Part shown: piece by piece, positions 13,536 through 14,338 of the stretch
Layout: each line of letters starts with the position of its first letter
Numbering within the stretch: the stretch's first letter is position 1
Assembly (NCBI GenBank): GCA_026398575.1
Contig: JAPLSP010000256.1
Span: 1-14,338, forward strand
Length of the DNA: 14,338 nucleotides
From: Candidatus Sumerlaeota bacterium
Lineage (GTDB): Bacteria; Sumerlaeota; Sumerlaeia; JADFCT01
Direction of reading: 5' to 3'
Program-made: the position numbers and the translations under genes
Notes under the pieces: model-generated
The model's input: the letters and a program-made list of their open reading frames with translations, nothing else
The model's database searches: none
What the model was told of the DNA's origin: nothing

Positions 13536-14338
13536 ATGACATTGCGCCCTCTTCATTTCGTTTCGCTGTTCATCGCCTGGCTCTTCCTGCTTGACCTATG
13601 TCAAGCGCAAGAGAGCCGGGCGGTTGGCGCGGCGGCTACTTCCGAAACAGCGGATATATATTACTTCGAGTTGGAGGACGATCACAGCGGCGGCTGGTCA
13701 AGCCAATACGGACTGCAGGAAGGTTTGATTTCGTCGGTCAGCGCCGGCGGCGCCGAGGCGTTGGCCGTTGGATACGATGCGCAAAAAGGCCGCGCTGAGT
13801 TGCGATTGCCCGCCAAGTTCCCTGCTCCTGCCACTGTGATTCGGCGCGTGCGGCAGGACCGCCCGCTCTGGGGACGCGGCGCCATGTTTCGCGCGGAGAT
13901 ATTCCTGCCGCCCGAAGCAGGGGCTTATGCCTCCGTCCAGATGGTGGCTTATCACCGCGTTTGGGGCTGGTTCGGCGCCGAACCGACGCGTTCCCTGAAG
14001 CCGGGCGTCTGGACAAGCGTCGTTTGGGATTTGGACGCGCCCAGCGATGAGTGGCGCTCGATGGGCGGAACGATCGCTTGGAATGACACGATCCGCAATA
14101 ATCTCAGCTTCGCAGGCCTGCGCTTTTTTTCGCCCGCGCGGACTGCCGCAACCATTCGAATCGCCAACATGGCCATCACAGGCCTGAGCGCCCCACAGCA
14201 GGACTTGCAGGCCACGGACGTCCTTATGCCCCCAGGACCCGTCAAGCGCGGACAATGCTATGAAGTGACATTCGATCTGACGCGCGCATACCCCAACCCT
14301 TTTGATCCCGATTGCATCGCAGTGGACGTGGATTTTTT
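13536..14338 (+). CDS. Secreted glycosidase-like protein with DUF5060-type domain, N-terminal 267 residues (partial)
   Basis: An open frame from ATG 13536 runs 267 codons to the right edge. It starts with a signal peptide (MTLRPLHFVSLFIAWLFLLD, likely cut CQA/QES). Residues 40-215 look like a jelly-roll beta-sandwich, perhaps carbohydrate-binding (YYFELEDD, GAMFRAEIFLPPEAG, GVWTSVVWDLDAP, NLSFAGLRFFSP). Residues 236-267 (PVKRGQCYEVTFDLTRAYPN, then PFDPDCIAVDVDF) match the start of DUF5060, a domain found ahead of glycoside hydrolase barrels. A catalytic domain is therefore expected beyond the window but is not seen. The heptamer array ends 14 bases before the ATG, and no normal ribosome site lies at the usual distance. 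The alternative is a non-catalytic carbohydrate-binding protein. Confidence 0.75.
   Translation, partial: MTLRPLHFVSLFIAWLFLLDLCQAQESRAVGAAATSETADIYYFELEDDHSGGWSSQYGLQEGLISSVSAGGAEALAVGYDAQKGRAELRLPAKFPAPATVIRRVRQDRPLWGRGAMFRAEIFLPPEAGAYASVQMVAYHRVWGWFGAEPTRSLKPGVWTSVVWDLDAPSDEWRSMGGTIAWNDTIRNNLSFAGLRFFSPARTAATIRIANMAITGLSAPQQDLQATDVLMPPGPVKRGQCYEVTFDLTRAYPNPFDPDCIAVDVDF

Noticed and set aside
13200..13594. Repeat-rich open frames on both strands across the heptamer array (NFQFPxS and NWKLETG type)
   Set aside because: The GGAARYT heptamer has no stop codon in any frame, so long frames arise automatically. They are not evidence of a repeat protein.

Overview
The window is a GC-rich bacterial chromosome segment with no RNA genes and no recognisable transposase, integrase or CRISPR array. 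Secreted and cell-envelope proteins dominate: an alpha-2-macroglobulin-like protein, a DUF2341 lipoprotein, a coiled-coil/TPR protein and a DUF5060-type glycosidase. With them are a Gfo/Idh oxidoreductase plus sugar isomerase pair and a fused CobA-HemD. Many junctions carry short tandem repeats. Together this suggests an uncultured Gram-negative lineage of the Planctomycetota / Sumerlaeota / Hydrogenedentota kind. That is inferred from gene style only; nothing here fixes the phylum. || Layout. Minus strand, 1-6681, read right to left: a 168-aa two-TM membrane protein, a uroporphyrinogen-III methyltransferase/synthase fusion, a six-TM sensor histidine kinase, and the N-terminal 877 residues of an alpha-2-macroglobulin-like protein that runs off the left edge. 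Plus strand, 6892-9036: a Gfo/Idh/MocA oxidoreductase and a xylose-isomerase-like TIM-barrel protein, probably one sugar-catabolic transcription unit, with a LacI-type operator-like palindrome upstream. Minus strand, 9094-10546: a DUF2341 lipoprotein and a 58-aa four-cysteine protein, convergent with the sugar genes. Plus strand, 10780-14338: an 842-aa exported protein with 29 uninterrupted heptads followed by TPRs, then the first 267 residues of an exported glycosidase-like protein that runs off the right edge. || The most unusual feature is the repeat DNA. At least nine different tandem arrays occur in 14 kb, most of them at gene junctions. One period-7 tract of 34 units fills the whole gap between the cobA-hemD stop codon and the histidine kinase start, and changes from one heptamer to another without losing phase. 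A second 27-unit heptamer array lies just upstream of the glycosidase. A 60-bp unit with a palindromic core has copied the last codons of the preceding gene. A 9-bp array has replaced the end of the kinase ATPase domain. Arrays inside genes have unit lengths divisible by three. || Functionally, the sugar pair, the glycosidase and the secreted beta-sandwich proteins fit a polysaccharide-degrading heterotroph. CobA-HemD feeds siroheme, cobalamin or heme synthesis. The kinase has no response regulator in view.
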